Below, piece after piece: positions 1-7,717 of a DNA stretch of 64,000 bases. Origin of the DNA: Selenomonas ruminantium AC2024 (GTDB lineage Bacteria > Bacillota > Negativicutes > Selenomonadales > Selenomonadaceae); assembly GCF_000687995.1 (NCBI RefSeq), contig NZ_JIAC01000001.1, positions 1,240,001 through 1,304,000 on the forward strand, in the 5' to 3' direction. Made by a program: the position numbers and the translations under genes. Below the pieces are notes generated by a model. The model worked only from the letters and a program-made list of their open reading frames with translations. It was not told the origin of the DNA and made no database searches. Numbering within the stretch: position 1 is the stretch's first letter; every line of letters starts with the position of its first letter.

Positions 1-204
1 GATGTGGTTTTTGAAACGGTGTCGGCTTTTGGCACGGTCGGCATGGGCATTGGCATAACTCTTAGCTGGAATGACTGGGGCAAGGGGCTGCTGTCTTTGA
101 CGATGCTGTTGGGCAGGGTGGGGATTATGACCTTCCTGCTGTCCTTTATCCGGCAGAAGCAATCCACCATCAAGCATCCGGAAGAAGATATTATGATTGG
201 ATAA
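1..204 (+). CDS. Trk/Ktr potassium uptake channel subunit, C-terminal end (partial)
   Basis: The window opens inside this gene; only the last 67 codons are present. The visible part has the motif FETVSAFGTVGMG, which matches the fourth pore-loop selectivity filter of TrkH/KtrB channels, followed by one hydrophobic segment (roughly residues 28-50 of the fragment) and a short polar tail. TrkH/KtrB proteins form the membrane pore for K+ uptake. The next gene, 13 bases on, is the cytoplasmic RCK subunit expected for such a channel, so the two probably form one operon. The split between TrkH and KtrB subfamilies cannot be decided from this piece. Confidence 0.9.
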   Translation, partial: DVVFETVSAFGTVGMGIGITLSWNDWGKGLLSLTMLLGRVGIMTFLLSFIRQKQSTIKHPEEDIMIG

Positions 205-217
205 GGAAGGGATTATT

Positions 218-874
218 ATGGCAAGCAAACGGCAATTTGCGGTTTTGGGACTCGGGCGCTTTGGCATCAGCGCAGCCCAGACGCTGGAAGAAATGGGATA
301 TGAAGTACTGGGCGTGGATATGGATGAAAATCTGGTATCCTCGCTGGCAGAATCCTTGTCGCAGGTGGTGAGCTTTGATATGCGCGATGCGCGGGCGATG
401 GACCAGGTGGGCATCGACCATTTCGACACGGTGATTATCGCCTCGAAGAATCTCGAAGCCAGCCTGATGGCGACCATGCTCTGCAAGGAGCGCAATGTGC
501 CGGAAATTCTGGTCAAAGCCATCGATGACCGTCATGCGGACATGGCCCGCAGGCTCGGCGCGACGAAGGTAGTCTTTTCCGAACGGGATATGGCCCGCCG
601 CACAGTGATGCATCTGGTGTCAGACAATGCGGTGGATTATATTGATTTGGCTGGCAGTCTCAAGATTATCAATGTGAAAACGCCCAAGGGCCTTTTGGGC
701 AAGACATTACTGGAGGCCGATTTGCGGGGACGCTATAATGTCAACGTGGTGGCCATTCGTCATGGCCATGAAACCATGGTTACGCCACCGCCGACTTACC
801 GCTTTGCGGAGGGGGATAACATCTTCATTATCGGCAAGGAATCGTCCCTGGCAGAATTGGAAAAGGACTTTTGA
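218..874 (+). CDS. Trk/Ktr potassium uptake regulatory subunit (RCK domain protein)
   Basis: A 218-residue cytoplasmic gating subunit for K+ uptake. The N-terminus has a Rossmann fold with GLGRFG (about residues 12-17) and the acidic end of strand 2 in VDMDEN, typical of the nucleotide-binding RCK_N domain of KtrA/TrkA. The C-terminal third (about 135-218, ending in the FAEGDNIFIIG segment) fits the RCK_C (TrkA_C) ligand-binding domain. One RCK_N plus one RCK_C at this length is the KtrA layout rather than the double-length TrkA of enterobacteria. I chose the ATG at 218, which has AAGGAAGGGA directly upstream, over an in-frame TTG at 197 that lies in the preceding gene. No terminator separates it from the channel gene. 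Confidence 0.93.
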   Translation: MASKRQFAVLGLGRFGISAAQTLEEMGYEVLGVDMDENLVSSLAESLSQVVSFDMRDARAMDQVGIDHFDTVIIASKNLEASLMATMLCKERNVPEILVKAIDDRHADMARRLGATKVVFSERDMARRTVMHLVSDNAVDYIDLAGSLKIINVKTPKGLLGKTLLEADLRGRYNVNVVAIRHGHETMVTPPPTYRFAEGDNIFIIGKESSLAELEKDF

Positions 875-893
875 TTTTTTGACTTTTTATCAC

Positions 894-922
894 TTGACTT
901 TTTGTTTTATTCGCGGTATCAT
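894..922 (+). promoter_or_regulatory. sigma-A promoter of the hrcA operon
   Basis: TTGACT (894-899), a 17-base spacer and TATCAT (917-922) place transcription start near 929, just before the CIRCE. A second TTGACTTTTT copy lies at 879-888, so the motif occurs twice here; the same motif recurs at the clpB promoter. Confidence 0.7.
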
Positions 923-938
923 TCTTATAGACTTAAAT

Positions 939-965
939 TTAGCACTCATCATTTCAGAGTGCTAA
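939..965 (+). promoter_or_regulatory. CIRCE operator (HrcA binding site)
   Basis: TTAGCACTC, nine bases, GAGTGCTAA: a perfect match to the CIRCE consensus, in the 5' untranslated region of hrcA. HrcA binds CIRCE and represses the operon, so hrcA-grpE-dnaK is autoregulated by heat shock. Confidence 0.98.
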
Positions 966-988
966 CAGAAGTCAGAAGGAGGGAGCAC

Positions 989-2032
989 ATGGCCGGTAAG
1001 CTGTATGAGCTGGATGAGCGCAAGCAGCGGGTGTTAAAGGCCGTTATTGATGATTACATCGAATCGGCAGAGCCGGTAGGCTCCCGTGCACTGGCCCGCA
1101 AACATGATTTGGGGGTGAGTCCGGCCACCATCCGCAACGAGATGGCGGATTTGGAAATGCTGGGGTATCTTCAGCATCTGCACACCTCATCGGGGCGGGT
1201 GCCATCCTCCAAGGGCTATCGCTTTTATGTGGACGGTCTGATTCCGCCCAAGCCTGTAAGCGATGAAGAAAAAGCACTGATTGACCGCTGGTATAAGACC
1301 AGGGTGCAGCGAATTGACCAGGTCTTTGAGGAAACGGCCAAGCTGATATCGGCGGTGACCAAGAATGTTTCGTTGGTACTGGCGCCGCAGATGACACAGG
1401 CCCAGTTCCGCTGCCTGCAGTTCCTGCCGCTGGACAGTCGCAGGGTTATCACGGTGCTGATGACGGATGCAGGCTTTATCGAAAACAAGATTATGGAGAT
1501 GCCGGAAGGAGCAGAGTTCGAGGACTTCCAGCGCATGGCGGCGGTTATCAACAAGAATCTGGCTGGCCATACACTGCAGACAATCGAGCATCACTCGCTG
1601 GCAGAAATCCGGGATGAAATCCGTGACGAAGGCCTTTATGAATCGGCCTTGTCCATCATCCAACGGGCACTTGACACCGGCAAACAGGAACGCCTCTACT
1701 TAGGCGGTACGACTAAGATGCTGGAACAGCCCGAATACCATGATGTGGAAAAGGTCAAGCATATGCTCATGACCCTTGAAGAAGAAGAACTCATGAAGGA
1801 TATCCTCAGAGCCCATATCGGTGATGGCTTGGAAGTCACCATCGGTCAGGAGAACGAGGACAGCCACTTCAAGGACAGCAGCATCATCACAGCAACCTAT
1901 CATTTGGATGGCGAGCTGTTAGGCACCATTGCAGTGCTGGGGCCGACCCGCATGGAGTACGCCAAGGCCATGAGCCTCTTGGAGTATATGAACAGTAATC
2001 TGACACAGGTTATTAAACGCTTTCACTGGTAG
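989..2032 (+). CDS. hrcA: Heat-inducible transcription repressor HrcA
   Basis: A 347-residue repressor that binds CIRCE and whose folding state is monitored by GroEL in known systems. The N-terminal winged-helix domain is evident in VGSRALARKHDLGVSPATIR (about residues 27-46), the HrcA signature for DNA recognition; the rest is the GAF-like and dimerisation region, with the conserved ending LLEYMNSNLTQVIKRF. The ATG at 989 follows AGAAGGAGGGA at a good distance; upstream in-frame starts would run through the CIRCE and are not credible. The gene is first in the operon, 49 bases before the probable grpE start. Length is normal for the family. Confidence 0.97.
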   Translation: MAGKLYELDERKQRVLKAVIDDYIESAEPVGSRALARKHDLGVSPATIRNEMADLEMLGYLQHLHTSSGRVPSSKGYRFYVDGLIPPKPVSDEEKALIDRWYKTRVQRIDQVFEETAKLISAVTKNVSLVLAPQMTQAQFRCLQFLPLDSRRVITVLMTDAGFIENKIMEMPEGAEFEDFQRMAAVINKNLAGHTLQTIEHHSLAEIRDEIRDEGLYESALSIIQRALDTGKQERLYLGGTTKMLEQPEYHDVEKVKHMLMTLEEEELMKDILRAHIGDGLEVTIGQENEDSHFKDSSIITATYHLDGELLGTIAVLGPTRMEYAKAMSLLEYMNSNLTQVIKRFHW

Positions 2033-2081
2033 CTGCCAGTATTGGAGCGAAATATAAATACCTTGGAAAGAGGTGAAGGAA

Positions 2082-2699
2082 TTGCCATCATTCATGAAAG
2101 ATGAATTAAAGAAGAAGGATGAGCAAAAGCTGGAGGAAATGCAGCAGGAAATCAATGCTGTCGATGCTGATGAGGCCGATGAGGCAGAAGAAGCAGCCAG
2201 CGAAAGCGCAGAAAGTGAAAATGAAGAAACTCAGGAACCTCAGGACGAAGCTGCTGCCCAGATTGAAAAATTGACGGCAGAGCTCAAGGAGAAGGAAGAC
2301 CGTGTCCTGCGCCTGCAGGCGGATTTTGAAAATTTCCGCCGCCGCACGAGCAAGGAAAAGGAAGAACTCTCCGCTGTGGTTACCCAGGGAATGCTCAAAG
2401 ATATGCTGCCGCTTTTGGACAACTTCGAGCGCGCTATGGCCGCTGAAGCCAAAGACGGTGAGGCTTTCCAGAAGGGCGTGGAAATGATTTTCACGCAGTT
2501 CACGGAAATCCTCAAGAAGAACGGCCTCGAACATATCGAAGTGGAAGGTCAGAAATTTGACCCGAACTTCCATCAGGCCGTTATGCGCGTGCAGAATGCA
2601 GATATGGAAGATGATGACATCGCCCAGGAACTGCAGAAGGGCTACATGGTCAAAGGCCGTGTAATCCGTCCGAGCATGGTGCAGGTAGTTGCTAATTAA
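2082..2699 (+). CDS. grpE: Nucleotide exchange factor GrpE
   Basis: About 205 residues. GrpE dimers release ADP from DnaK. The N-terminal third is very acidic and Glu-rich (runs of EADEADEAEEAA type) and is expected to be disordered; it leads into the long coiled-coil helix (KEKEDRVLRLQADFENFRRR) and then the beta domain with the signature ending GYMVKGRVIRPSMVQV. The start is uncertain: AGAGGTG at 2069-2075 points to the TTG at 2082, an in-frame GTG at 2073 overlaps that site, and the ATG at 2094 is further from it. It sits between hrcA and dnaK as in most Firmicutes. Confidence 0.95.
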   Translation: MPSFMKDELKKKDEQKLEEMQQEINAVDADEADEAEEAASESAESENEETQEPQDEAAAQIEKLTAELKEKEDRVLRLQADFENFRRRTSKEKEELSAVVTQGMLKDMLPLLDNFERAMAAEAKDGEAFQKGVEMIFTQFTEILKKNGLEHIEVEGQKFDPNFHQAVMRVQNADMEDDDIAQELQKGYMVKGRVIRPSMVQVVAN

Positions 2700-2731
2700 T
2701 TCGTTAATGAAGTTTTTTAGGAGGATATATC

Positions 2732-4594
2732 ATGTCAAAAGTTATTGGTATTGACTTAGGTACGACGAACTCCGTTGTATCCGTTATGGAAGGCGGCGAA
2801 CCGACCGTTATCACGAACCCGGAAGGCAGCCGTATCACCCCGTCTGTTGTTGGTTTCACGAAGGACGGCCAGCGTCTCGTTGGCCAGCTTGCTAAGCGTC
2901 AGGCTGTGTCCAACCCGGACCGCACGATTGCTTCCATCAAACGCCACATGGGCGAAAATGACTACAAGGTCAGCATTGATGGCAAGGATTACACCCCGCA
3001 GGAAATCTCCGCTATGGTTCTGCAGAAGCTCAAAGCTGACGCGGAAGCATACCTCGGTGAAACGGTCAGCCAGGCTGTAATCACGGTTCCGGCTTACTTC
3101 AACGACAGCCAGCGTCAGGCTACCAAAGATGCTGGTAAGATTGCCGGCCTCGAAGTTCTGCGTATCATCAACGAACCGACGGCTGCTGCTCTGGCTTACG
3201 GCCTTGACAAGGACGAAGACGAAACGGTTCTCGTATTCGACCTCGGCGGTGGTACGTTCGATGTATCCATCCTCGAACTCTCCAGCGGTACGTTTGAAGT
3301 TCTCGCTACGAACGGCGATACGTTCCTCGGCGGTGATGACTTCGACCAGAAGGTTATGGACTGGATGGTTGAAGAGTTCAAGAAGGAAAACAACATCGAC
3401 CTGTCTCAGGACAAGATGGCTGCTCAGCGCCTCAAGGAAGCTGCCGAAAAAGCTAAGATTGAGCTGTCCAGCATGACCCAGACGAACATCAACCTGCCGT
3501 TCATCACGGCTGATGCTACGGGCCCGAAACATCTCGACCTCACGCTGTCCCGTGCGAAGTTCGATGAACTGACCCGTGACCTCGTAGAACGCACGATGGA
3601 ACCGACCCGCAAGGCTATGGCTGACGCTGACCTCTCCGGCAGCGACATCAGCAAGGTTATCCTCGTTGGTGGTTCTTCCCGTATCCCGGCTGTTCAGGAA
3701 GCTATTCGTCAGTTCCTGGCCAAAGAACCCTCCAAGGGCGTTAACCCGGATGAATGCGTATCCGTTGGTGCTGCTATTCAGGGCGGTGTACTGGTCGGCG
3801 AAGTTAAGGACGTTCTGCTCCTCGACGTTACGCCGCTGTCCCTGGGTATCGAAACCCTCGGCGGTGTTTGCACGAAGATTATCGAGCGCAACACGACGAT
3901 TCCGACGCACAAGAGCCAGGTATTCTCCACGGCTGCTGATAACCAGCCGTCCGTTGATATCCATGTTCTGCAGGGCGAACGCGAAATGGCTGCCGGCAAC
4001 AAGACGCTCGGCCGTTTCGAACTCTCCGATATTCCTCCTGCACCGCGTGGTGTTCCTAAGATTGAAGTTTCCTTCGATATCGATGCCAACGGTATTGTGC
4101 ATGTATCCGCAAAAGACCTCGGCACGGGCAAGGAACAGAAGATTACGATTCAGTCCGATGGCGGCATGACGAAGGAAGACATTGACCGTATGGTTAAGGA
4201 AGCCGAAGCTCATGCAGCTGAAGATAAGAAGCAGAAAGAAGCCGTTGAGGTTAAGAACCAGGGCGAAAGCCTTGCATATCAGGCCGAAAAGACTCTGAAA
4301 GACCTCGGCGACAAGGCAGATAAAACGCAGGCTGCAAGTGTTCAGGCTGGCATTGATAAGCTCAAAGAAGCCCTCAAGGGTGGCGACACGGATGCCATCA
4401 AGAAGGCTACGGAAGAACTGCAGAAGCCGCTCTATGAAATGAGCGCCGCAGCATACCAGCAGGCTCAGGCCGCTGGCGCACAGGGTGCACCGGGCGCAGA
4501 TACAGGTGCTAATGCTGGTGCTCAGCAGCAGGCTAAGGCTGATGATGATGTAGTTGATGCCGAATATACGGAAGTCAAAGACGATAAGAAATAA
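2732..4594 (+). CDS. dnaK: Molecular chaperone DnaK (Hsp70)
   Basis: A 620-residue Hsp70. The ATPase domain begins with [12 protein letters not shown] (phosphate loop) and contains the family signatures [12 protein letters not shown] and [14 protein letters not shown]; the substrate-binding domain follows the linker [18 protein letters not shown], and the C-terminus ends with an Ala/Gly/Gln-rich stretch and a charged tail [17 protein letters not shown]. GrpE upstream and DnaJ downstream are its co-chaperones. A strong ribosome-binding site (AGGAGGA) precedes the ATG. Codon choice (acg, ctc, ccg, gct) is strongly biased, as in the ribosomal protein genes of the window, which fits high expression. 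A hairpin with a T-run follows the stop. Confidence 0.99.
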   Translation: MSKVIGIDLGTTNSVVSVMEGGEPTVITNPEGSRITPSVVGFTKDGQRLVGQLAKRQAVSNPDRTIASIKRHMGENDYKVSIDGKDYTPQEISAMVLQKLKADAEAYLGETVSQAVITVPAYFNDSQRQATKDAGKIAGLEVLRIINEPTAAALAYGLDKDEDETVLVFDLGGGTFDVSILELSSGTFEVLATNGDTFLGGDDFDQKVMDWMVEEFKKENNIDLSQDKMAAQRLKEAAEKAKIELSSMTQTNINLPFITADATGPKHLDLTLSRAKFDELTRDLVERTMEPTRKAMADADLSGSDISKVILVGGSSRIPAVQEAIRQFLAKEPSKGVNPDECVSVGAAIQGGVLVGEVKDVLLLDVTPLSLGIETLGGVCTKIIERNTTIPTHKSQVFSTAADNQPSVDIHVLQGEREMAAGNKTLGRFELSDIPPAPRGVPKIEVSFDIDANGIVHVSAKDLGTGKEQKITIQSDGGMTKEDIDRMVKEAEAHAAEDKKQKEAVEVKNQGESLAYQAEKTLKDLGDKADKTQAASVQAGIDKLKEALKGGDTDAIKKATEELQKPLYEMSAAAYQQAQAAGAQGAPGADTGANAGAQQQAKADDDVVDAEYTEVKDDKK

Positions 4595-4614
4595 TCATTT
4601 GCTTTGATGGATTG

Positions 4615-4644
4615 TTGGGAGCCGTATGGCTCCCAATCGTTTTT
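4615..4644 (+). terminator. Terminator or attenuator between dnaK and dnaJ
   Basis: TTGGGAGCC (4615-4623), loop GTAT, GGCTCCCAA (4628-4636), then TCGTTTTT. It ends only 15 bases before the dnaJ start, so it probably lowers dnaJ transcription relative to dnaK by partial termination. Confidence 0.75.
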
Positions 4645-4658
4645 AAGGATGGTGCAAC

Positions 4659-5825
4659 GTGAGCGAAAAACGCGATTATTATGAGGTGCTGGGCGTTAGT
4701 AAAGGTGCCTCGGAAGCCGAAATCAAAAAGGCTTATAAGAAAATGGCCCGCAAATATCATCCCGACCTGAACCGTGACGACCCGAAAACTGCTGAAGAAA
4801 AGTTCAAAGAGGTCAACGAGGCCTATGATGTCTTAAAGGACCCGCAGAAGAAAGCAGCTTATGACCAGTTCGGCCATGATGCCTTCGCAAATGGCATGGG
4901 CGGCGGTGGAGCCGGTGGTTTTGGCGGTTTCGGTGGCGGCGGCTTTGGTGGCTTTGGCGGCGGCGAAGGCTTCGGGGATATCTTCGATATGTTCTTCGGT
5001 GGCGGCGGCCGCCGTTCCAGCGGCCGTCCTGGCCCGGAACGCGGCAGCGACCTGCGCTACGATTTGGAGATTTCCTTTGAAGAAGCAGCCTTTGGCAAGG
5101 AAGCGGAACTTTCTGTTCCGCGCACGGAACAGTGCGACCACTGCCATGGTACGGGCGCAGCTCCGGGGACCAGCCCGGAAACCTGCCCGGATTGTAATGG
5201 TACGGGTACTCGCCAGACTGTGGCCAATACGCCCTTTGGCCGCATGGTCAATCAAACGACCTGCGGACGCTGCCATGGTACAGGCAAGATTGTCAAGAAT
5301 CCCTGCTCGAACTGTAACGGCACGGGCCGCAAGAAGGTTACGCGGAAAATCAAGGTCAACATCCCGAAAGGCGTGGACAATGGTTCCCGCGTGCGCGTGA
5401 GCGGCGGCGGTGAAGCTGGCGTTCGTGGCGGCGGCAATGGTGACCTTTACGTTTACATCTTTATCCGTCCGCATAAGATTTTCCAGCGTGAGGGCTATGA
5501 TGTAATCGTGGAAGTGCCCATTTCCTTTGTACAGGCTGCACTCGGCGACAAGGTTCAGGTGCCGACCATTGATGGTACGGTGGAAGTCAAGGTACCTGCC
5601 GGCACGCAGTCCGGCAAAATCCTGCGCTTGCGTGAGCGCGGTATTCCGCACTTGCGCGGCAATGGACGCGGTGACGAGCATGTGGTTATCAAGGTGCTCA
5701 CGCCGCAGAACCTCAACCAGCGCCAGAAGGAACTTCTTAAAGAGTTCGGCGAAATCAGCGGGGATAAGGTGAATCCGGAGCAGAAGAGCTTCCTGGATAA
5801 CATCAAAAATCTCTTCAAAAAGTAA
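4659..5825 (+). CDS. dnaJ: Co-chaperone DnaJ (Hsp40)
   Basis: A 388-residue type I J-protein that stimulates the DnaK ATPase and delivers substrates. The J domain (1-70) has the HPD tripeptide in [10 protein letters not shown]; a Gly/Phe-rich linker follows (about 75-125, runs of GGFGGFGGG); then four CxxCxGxG zinc-binding repeats ([32 protein letters not shown]); then the two C-terminal beta domains. The start is GTG at 4659 with AAGGATGG upstream. It has no obvious promoter of its own and depends on read-through of the hairpin after dnaK. A strong terminator follows. Confidence 0.98.
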   Translation: MSEKRDYYEVLGVSKGASEAEIKKAYKKMARKYHPDLNRDDPKTAEEKFKEVNEAYDVLKDPQKKAAYDQFGHDAFANGMGGGGAGGFGGFGGGGFGGFGGGEGFGDIFDMFFGGGGRRSSGRPGPERGSDLRYDLEISFEEAAFGKEAELSVPRTEQCDHCHGTGAAPGTSPETCPDCNGTGTRQTVANTPFGRMVNQTTCGRCHGTGKIVKNPCSNCNGTGRKKVTRKIKVNIPKGVDNGSRVRVSGGGEAGVRGGGNGDLYVYIFIRPHKIFQREGYDVIVEVPISFVQAALGDKVQVPTIDGTVEVKVPAGTQSGKILRLRERGIPHLRGNGRGDEHVVIKVLTPQNLNQRQKELLKEFGEISGDKVNPEQKSFLDNIKNLFKK

Positions 5826-5890
5826 GACAAGATAGGTCGATGCGTGGCGGCAGGGCAGGTGACTGCCTGCGCTCCGCTATGGTCTAAGAA

Positions 5891-5933
5891 AAAGAGGTTT
5901 GCTAACTTATGTCGGCAAACCTCTTTGTTTTTT
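5891..5933 (+). terminator. Terminator of the hrcA-dnaJ operon
   Basis: AAAGAGGTTTGC (5891-5902), 12-base loop, GCAAACCTCTTT (5915-5926), then GTTTTTTAT. It also lies just past the 3' end of the minus-strand gene at 5944. A second, weaker GCAGG/CCTGC hairpin sits at about 5850-5872. Confidence 0.9.
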
Positions 5934-5943
5934 ATGATATTTT

Positions 5944-6195
5944 TCACAGGCCACGATCTGCTATGCTGTTGTTTTGATGTGATATCGACGATGCTGGTTT
6001 GCTGCTATCATCTTTGTCATCTCCGCCATAATTTGTTTTATCATAAACTTTCGCGAATTCTTTTGTGTCTAGCCCAAGTATATTTTTCGATACCTCGTCG
6101 ACCACATCTTCAACGAAATTTGTGATATCTTTAATAATATTACCGCCGGAAGCTTTTTCCAGTTCCATTTCGTTTAATTCGACCTTCTTTGACAT
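5944..6195 (-). CDS. Small protein with a double-glycine (bacteriocin-type) leader, copy 1
   Basis: An 83-residue protein whose first 18 residues, MSKKVELNEMELEKASGG, look like the double-glycine leader that C39-peptidase ABC exporters cleave: polar start, spaced Leu/Met residues, ASGG at the cleavage point. The predicted mature part (about 65 residues) is acidic and polar, ends in a Ser/Asn-rich tail and lacks the hydrophobic Gly-rich core of class II bacteriocins, so an antimicrobial role is not shown. The ATG at 6195 has AAGGGGGGT seven bases upstream; an ATG at 6201 is too close to it. No exporter, immunity or modification gene is nearby. Function unknown. Confidence 0.65.
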   Translation of the reverse strand: MSKKVELNEMELEKASGGNIIKDITNFVEDVVDEVSKNILGLDTKEFAKVYDKTNYGGDDKDDSSKPASSISHQNNSIADRGL

Positions 6196-6397
6196 GCTCA
6201 TACCCCCCTTATCTCATGTGCTTAGTTATTTTTGACCTTATCACCTTTGTCTATATATACGTTTATTACACCATCATATTACAATTTCAAGGGTCAAAAT
6301 TCTTTGTATATGCGCATCCATCATGTACCAGATAGAGAATGACCTGAATTGTGTTATAAACATTTAAGTTGTACGCGCATTTGTACGATAAATACTA

Positions 6398-6423
6398 TAT
6401 GATAAGAAATTATGATAAGAAAT
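6398..6423. repeat. Tandem 13-base duplication
   Basis: TATGATAAGAAAT occurs twice head to tail (6398-6410, 6411-6423), between a possible promoter (TTGTAC 6369-6374, 18 bases, TACTAT 6393-6398) and the start of the secreted-protein gene. The 240 bases between this gene and the divergent double-glycine peptide gene hold nothing else I recognise. Confidence 0.8.
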
Positions 6424-6441
6424 TTGCGAGGGGGGCTGAAG

Positions 6442-7104
6442 ATGGTAAAGGAAATGTCTAAGCATGTTGTTCAATCTTGGCGGTGGTTGCTTGTTCTGTG
6501 TTTGCTCATGGCTTATCCGCTGGCGGCCAGTGCAGAGAAGATTAACTGGGTGGATGAACACTATGATTTTACGCGGGTGAAGAAGGCCATTGTTTATGAC
6601 GTGGTCGTAGTTGACAAGTCAGAAATCGACAACGATTTGATTGAGGCGGTCATGCTGGAGGAATACCTTAAAACAGCAGCCCGCCCGCCGTATAAGATGA
6701 TTAGAGCTGACAAGACTGTTGCAATTTCGCCCGGCAGTCCGCTGGAGGGCGCGGATATCTATGTTATGGCGGAGATGCTGAAATGGCATAATGATTCCTA
6801 TGTTATTGATGCCTATACTTCTTGGGAAACGCGTACTTCCACCCGTAAAGTAAAATGGTCGGATGGAACCTGGCATGAGGAAAGATATGATTACACGGTG
6901 CCAGTCTATCATCCAGCTCGCACCGTACCGACATCCACGGTTCGCGTTCGTTTTGATGTGTATGATGCCAAGACGGGCAAGAAGGTTATGAGCCGGGACG
7001 AACTGCGTAAGCGTGACAGTTCAGACCATGGCCAGCAGGGAATCTTTGGCCGCATCAGCAAAAAGTTCTTTGATGATTTAGGCGATAAAATTAAAAATGA
7101 ATAA
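6442..7104 (+). CDS. Secreted or periplasmic protein of unknown function
   Basis: A 220-residue protein I do not recognise. The N-terminus is a clear signal peptide: basic MVKEMSKH, a hydrophobic core WLLVLCLLMAYPLA and a likely signal peptidase I site at ASA-EK (near residue 33). No lipobox Cys is present at the cleavage point. The mature part is soluble, with alternating beta-like segments (AIVYDVVVVD, TVRVRFDVYDAKTG) and a basic C-terminal helix. The layout loosely resembles periplasmic beta-sandwich proteins such as DUF4136, but that is only a guess. The ATG at 6442 follows GAGGGGGGCTGAAG. It lies 53 bases before the STAS gene with no terminator between, so the two may be cotranscribed. 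Confidence 0.75.
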   Translation: MVKEMSKHVVQSWRWLLVLCLLMAYPLAASAEKINWVDEHYDFTRVKKAIVYDVVVVDKSEIDNDLIEAVMLEEYLKTAARPPYKMIRADKTVAISPGSPLEGADIYVMAEMLKWHNDSYVIDAYTSWETRTSTRKVKWSDGTWHEERYDYTVPVYHPARTVPTSTVRVRFDVYDAKTGKKVMSRDELRKRDSSDHGQQGIFGRISKKFFDDLGDKIKNE

Positions 7105-7157
7105 TTTCTGTAGGAATGTGACAGATTTTCATCCGTTGCTGATTAAAGGAGTAGATT

Positions 7158-7487
7158 ATGGAGAATATGAATTGGGATGTCAGAGAGGAAGGCAGTTGGG
7201 TCATCTTATCTATCAGCGGGCGTTTGGATAGAATGAACGCCGATGAAACAGGCAGGCAAGGGGAAAAGCTGCTGGCAGAGAATAGTAAACTGGCGCTTGA
7301 CCTTACAGGGCTGGAATACATTTCAAGTGCTGGCTTGCGTGCAATGTTCCGATTGATTAAACAAGCAAAAGCGGTCAAGAAATCCTTTGCGCTGTGTGGT
7401 GTGAGGGGATTTGTACAGGATATGCTGAAAGATTCTAATATGGATATATTAGTTGACATTTATGCTACAACTGAGCAGTTGCCATAA
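7158..7487 (+). CDS. STAS domain anti-anti-sigma factor-like protein
   Basis: A 109-residue single STAS domain of the RsbV/SpoIIAA type. LDLTGLEYISSAGLRAM (about residues 48-64) contains the DLTxxxxISSAGL signature; the first Ser of the SS pair is the residue that a kinase/anti-sigma factor phosphorylates in known partner-switching systems, releasing or blocking the partner. The natural activator of such a protein is a PP2C phosphatase, and one is encoded 230 bases downstream. A terminator follows this gene, so it can be expressed apart from the phosphatase. No RsbW-like kinase is encoded in the window, so its partner is elsewhere. RBS AAAGGAG lies upstream of the ATG. Confidence 0.9.
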   Translation: MENMNWDVREEGSWVILSISGRLDRMNADETGRQGEKLLAENSKLALDLTGLEYISSAGLRAMFRLIKQAKAVKKSFALCGVRGFVQDMLKDSNMDILVDIYATTEQLP

Positions 7488-7513
7488 AACAAGTAAAGAT
7501 TAATACAGTAGCA

Positions 7514-7566
7514 GGCACTGTGAAATGTGTGATTAATTTATAGTCCACATTTTCACAGTGCCTTTT
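7514..7566 (+). terminator. Terminator after the STAS gene
   Basis: GGCACTGTGAAATGTG pairs with CACATTTTCACAGTGCC (7514-7562, one bulge), followed by TTTT. It separates the STAS gene from the phosphatase gene. I see no convincing promoter between it and 7718. Confidence 0.85.
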
Positions 7567-7717
7567 GCTATCTTGGTCAGACGAGATACTTCACGACAAT
7601 CGGATGTATACACTGACAGGAAAAAGTCAATTAAAGGATTTGTCAGCCATAGTGGAGAATTATCCCTAAATAAGGAAAGCGTGCTGAGCAATTGTTTTAG
7701 CTAAAAGAGGAGTTATC

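Noticed and set aside
2756-4213. A 485-codon minus-strand frame opposite dnaK
   Set aside because: Same artefact of highly biased codon use in dnaK; no domain, promoter or ribosome site.
5944-6195. Calling the double-glycine peptides bacteriocins
   Set aside because: Leaders fit, but the mature parts are polar and lack a typical class II core, and no immunity, modification or export genes are nearby. The neutral description is safer.
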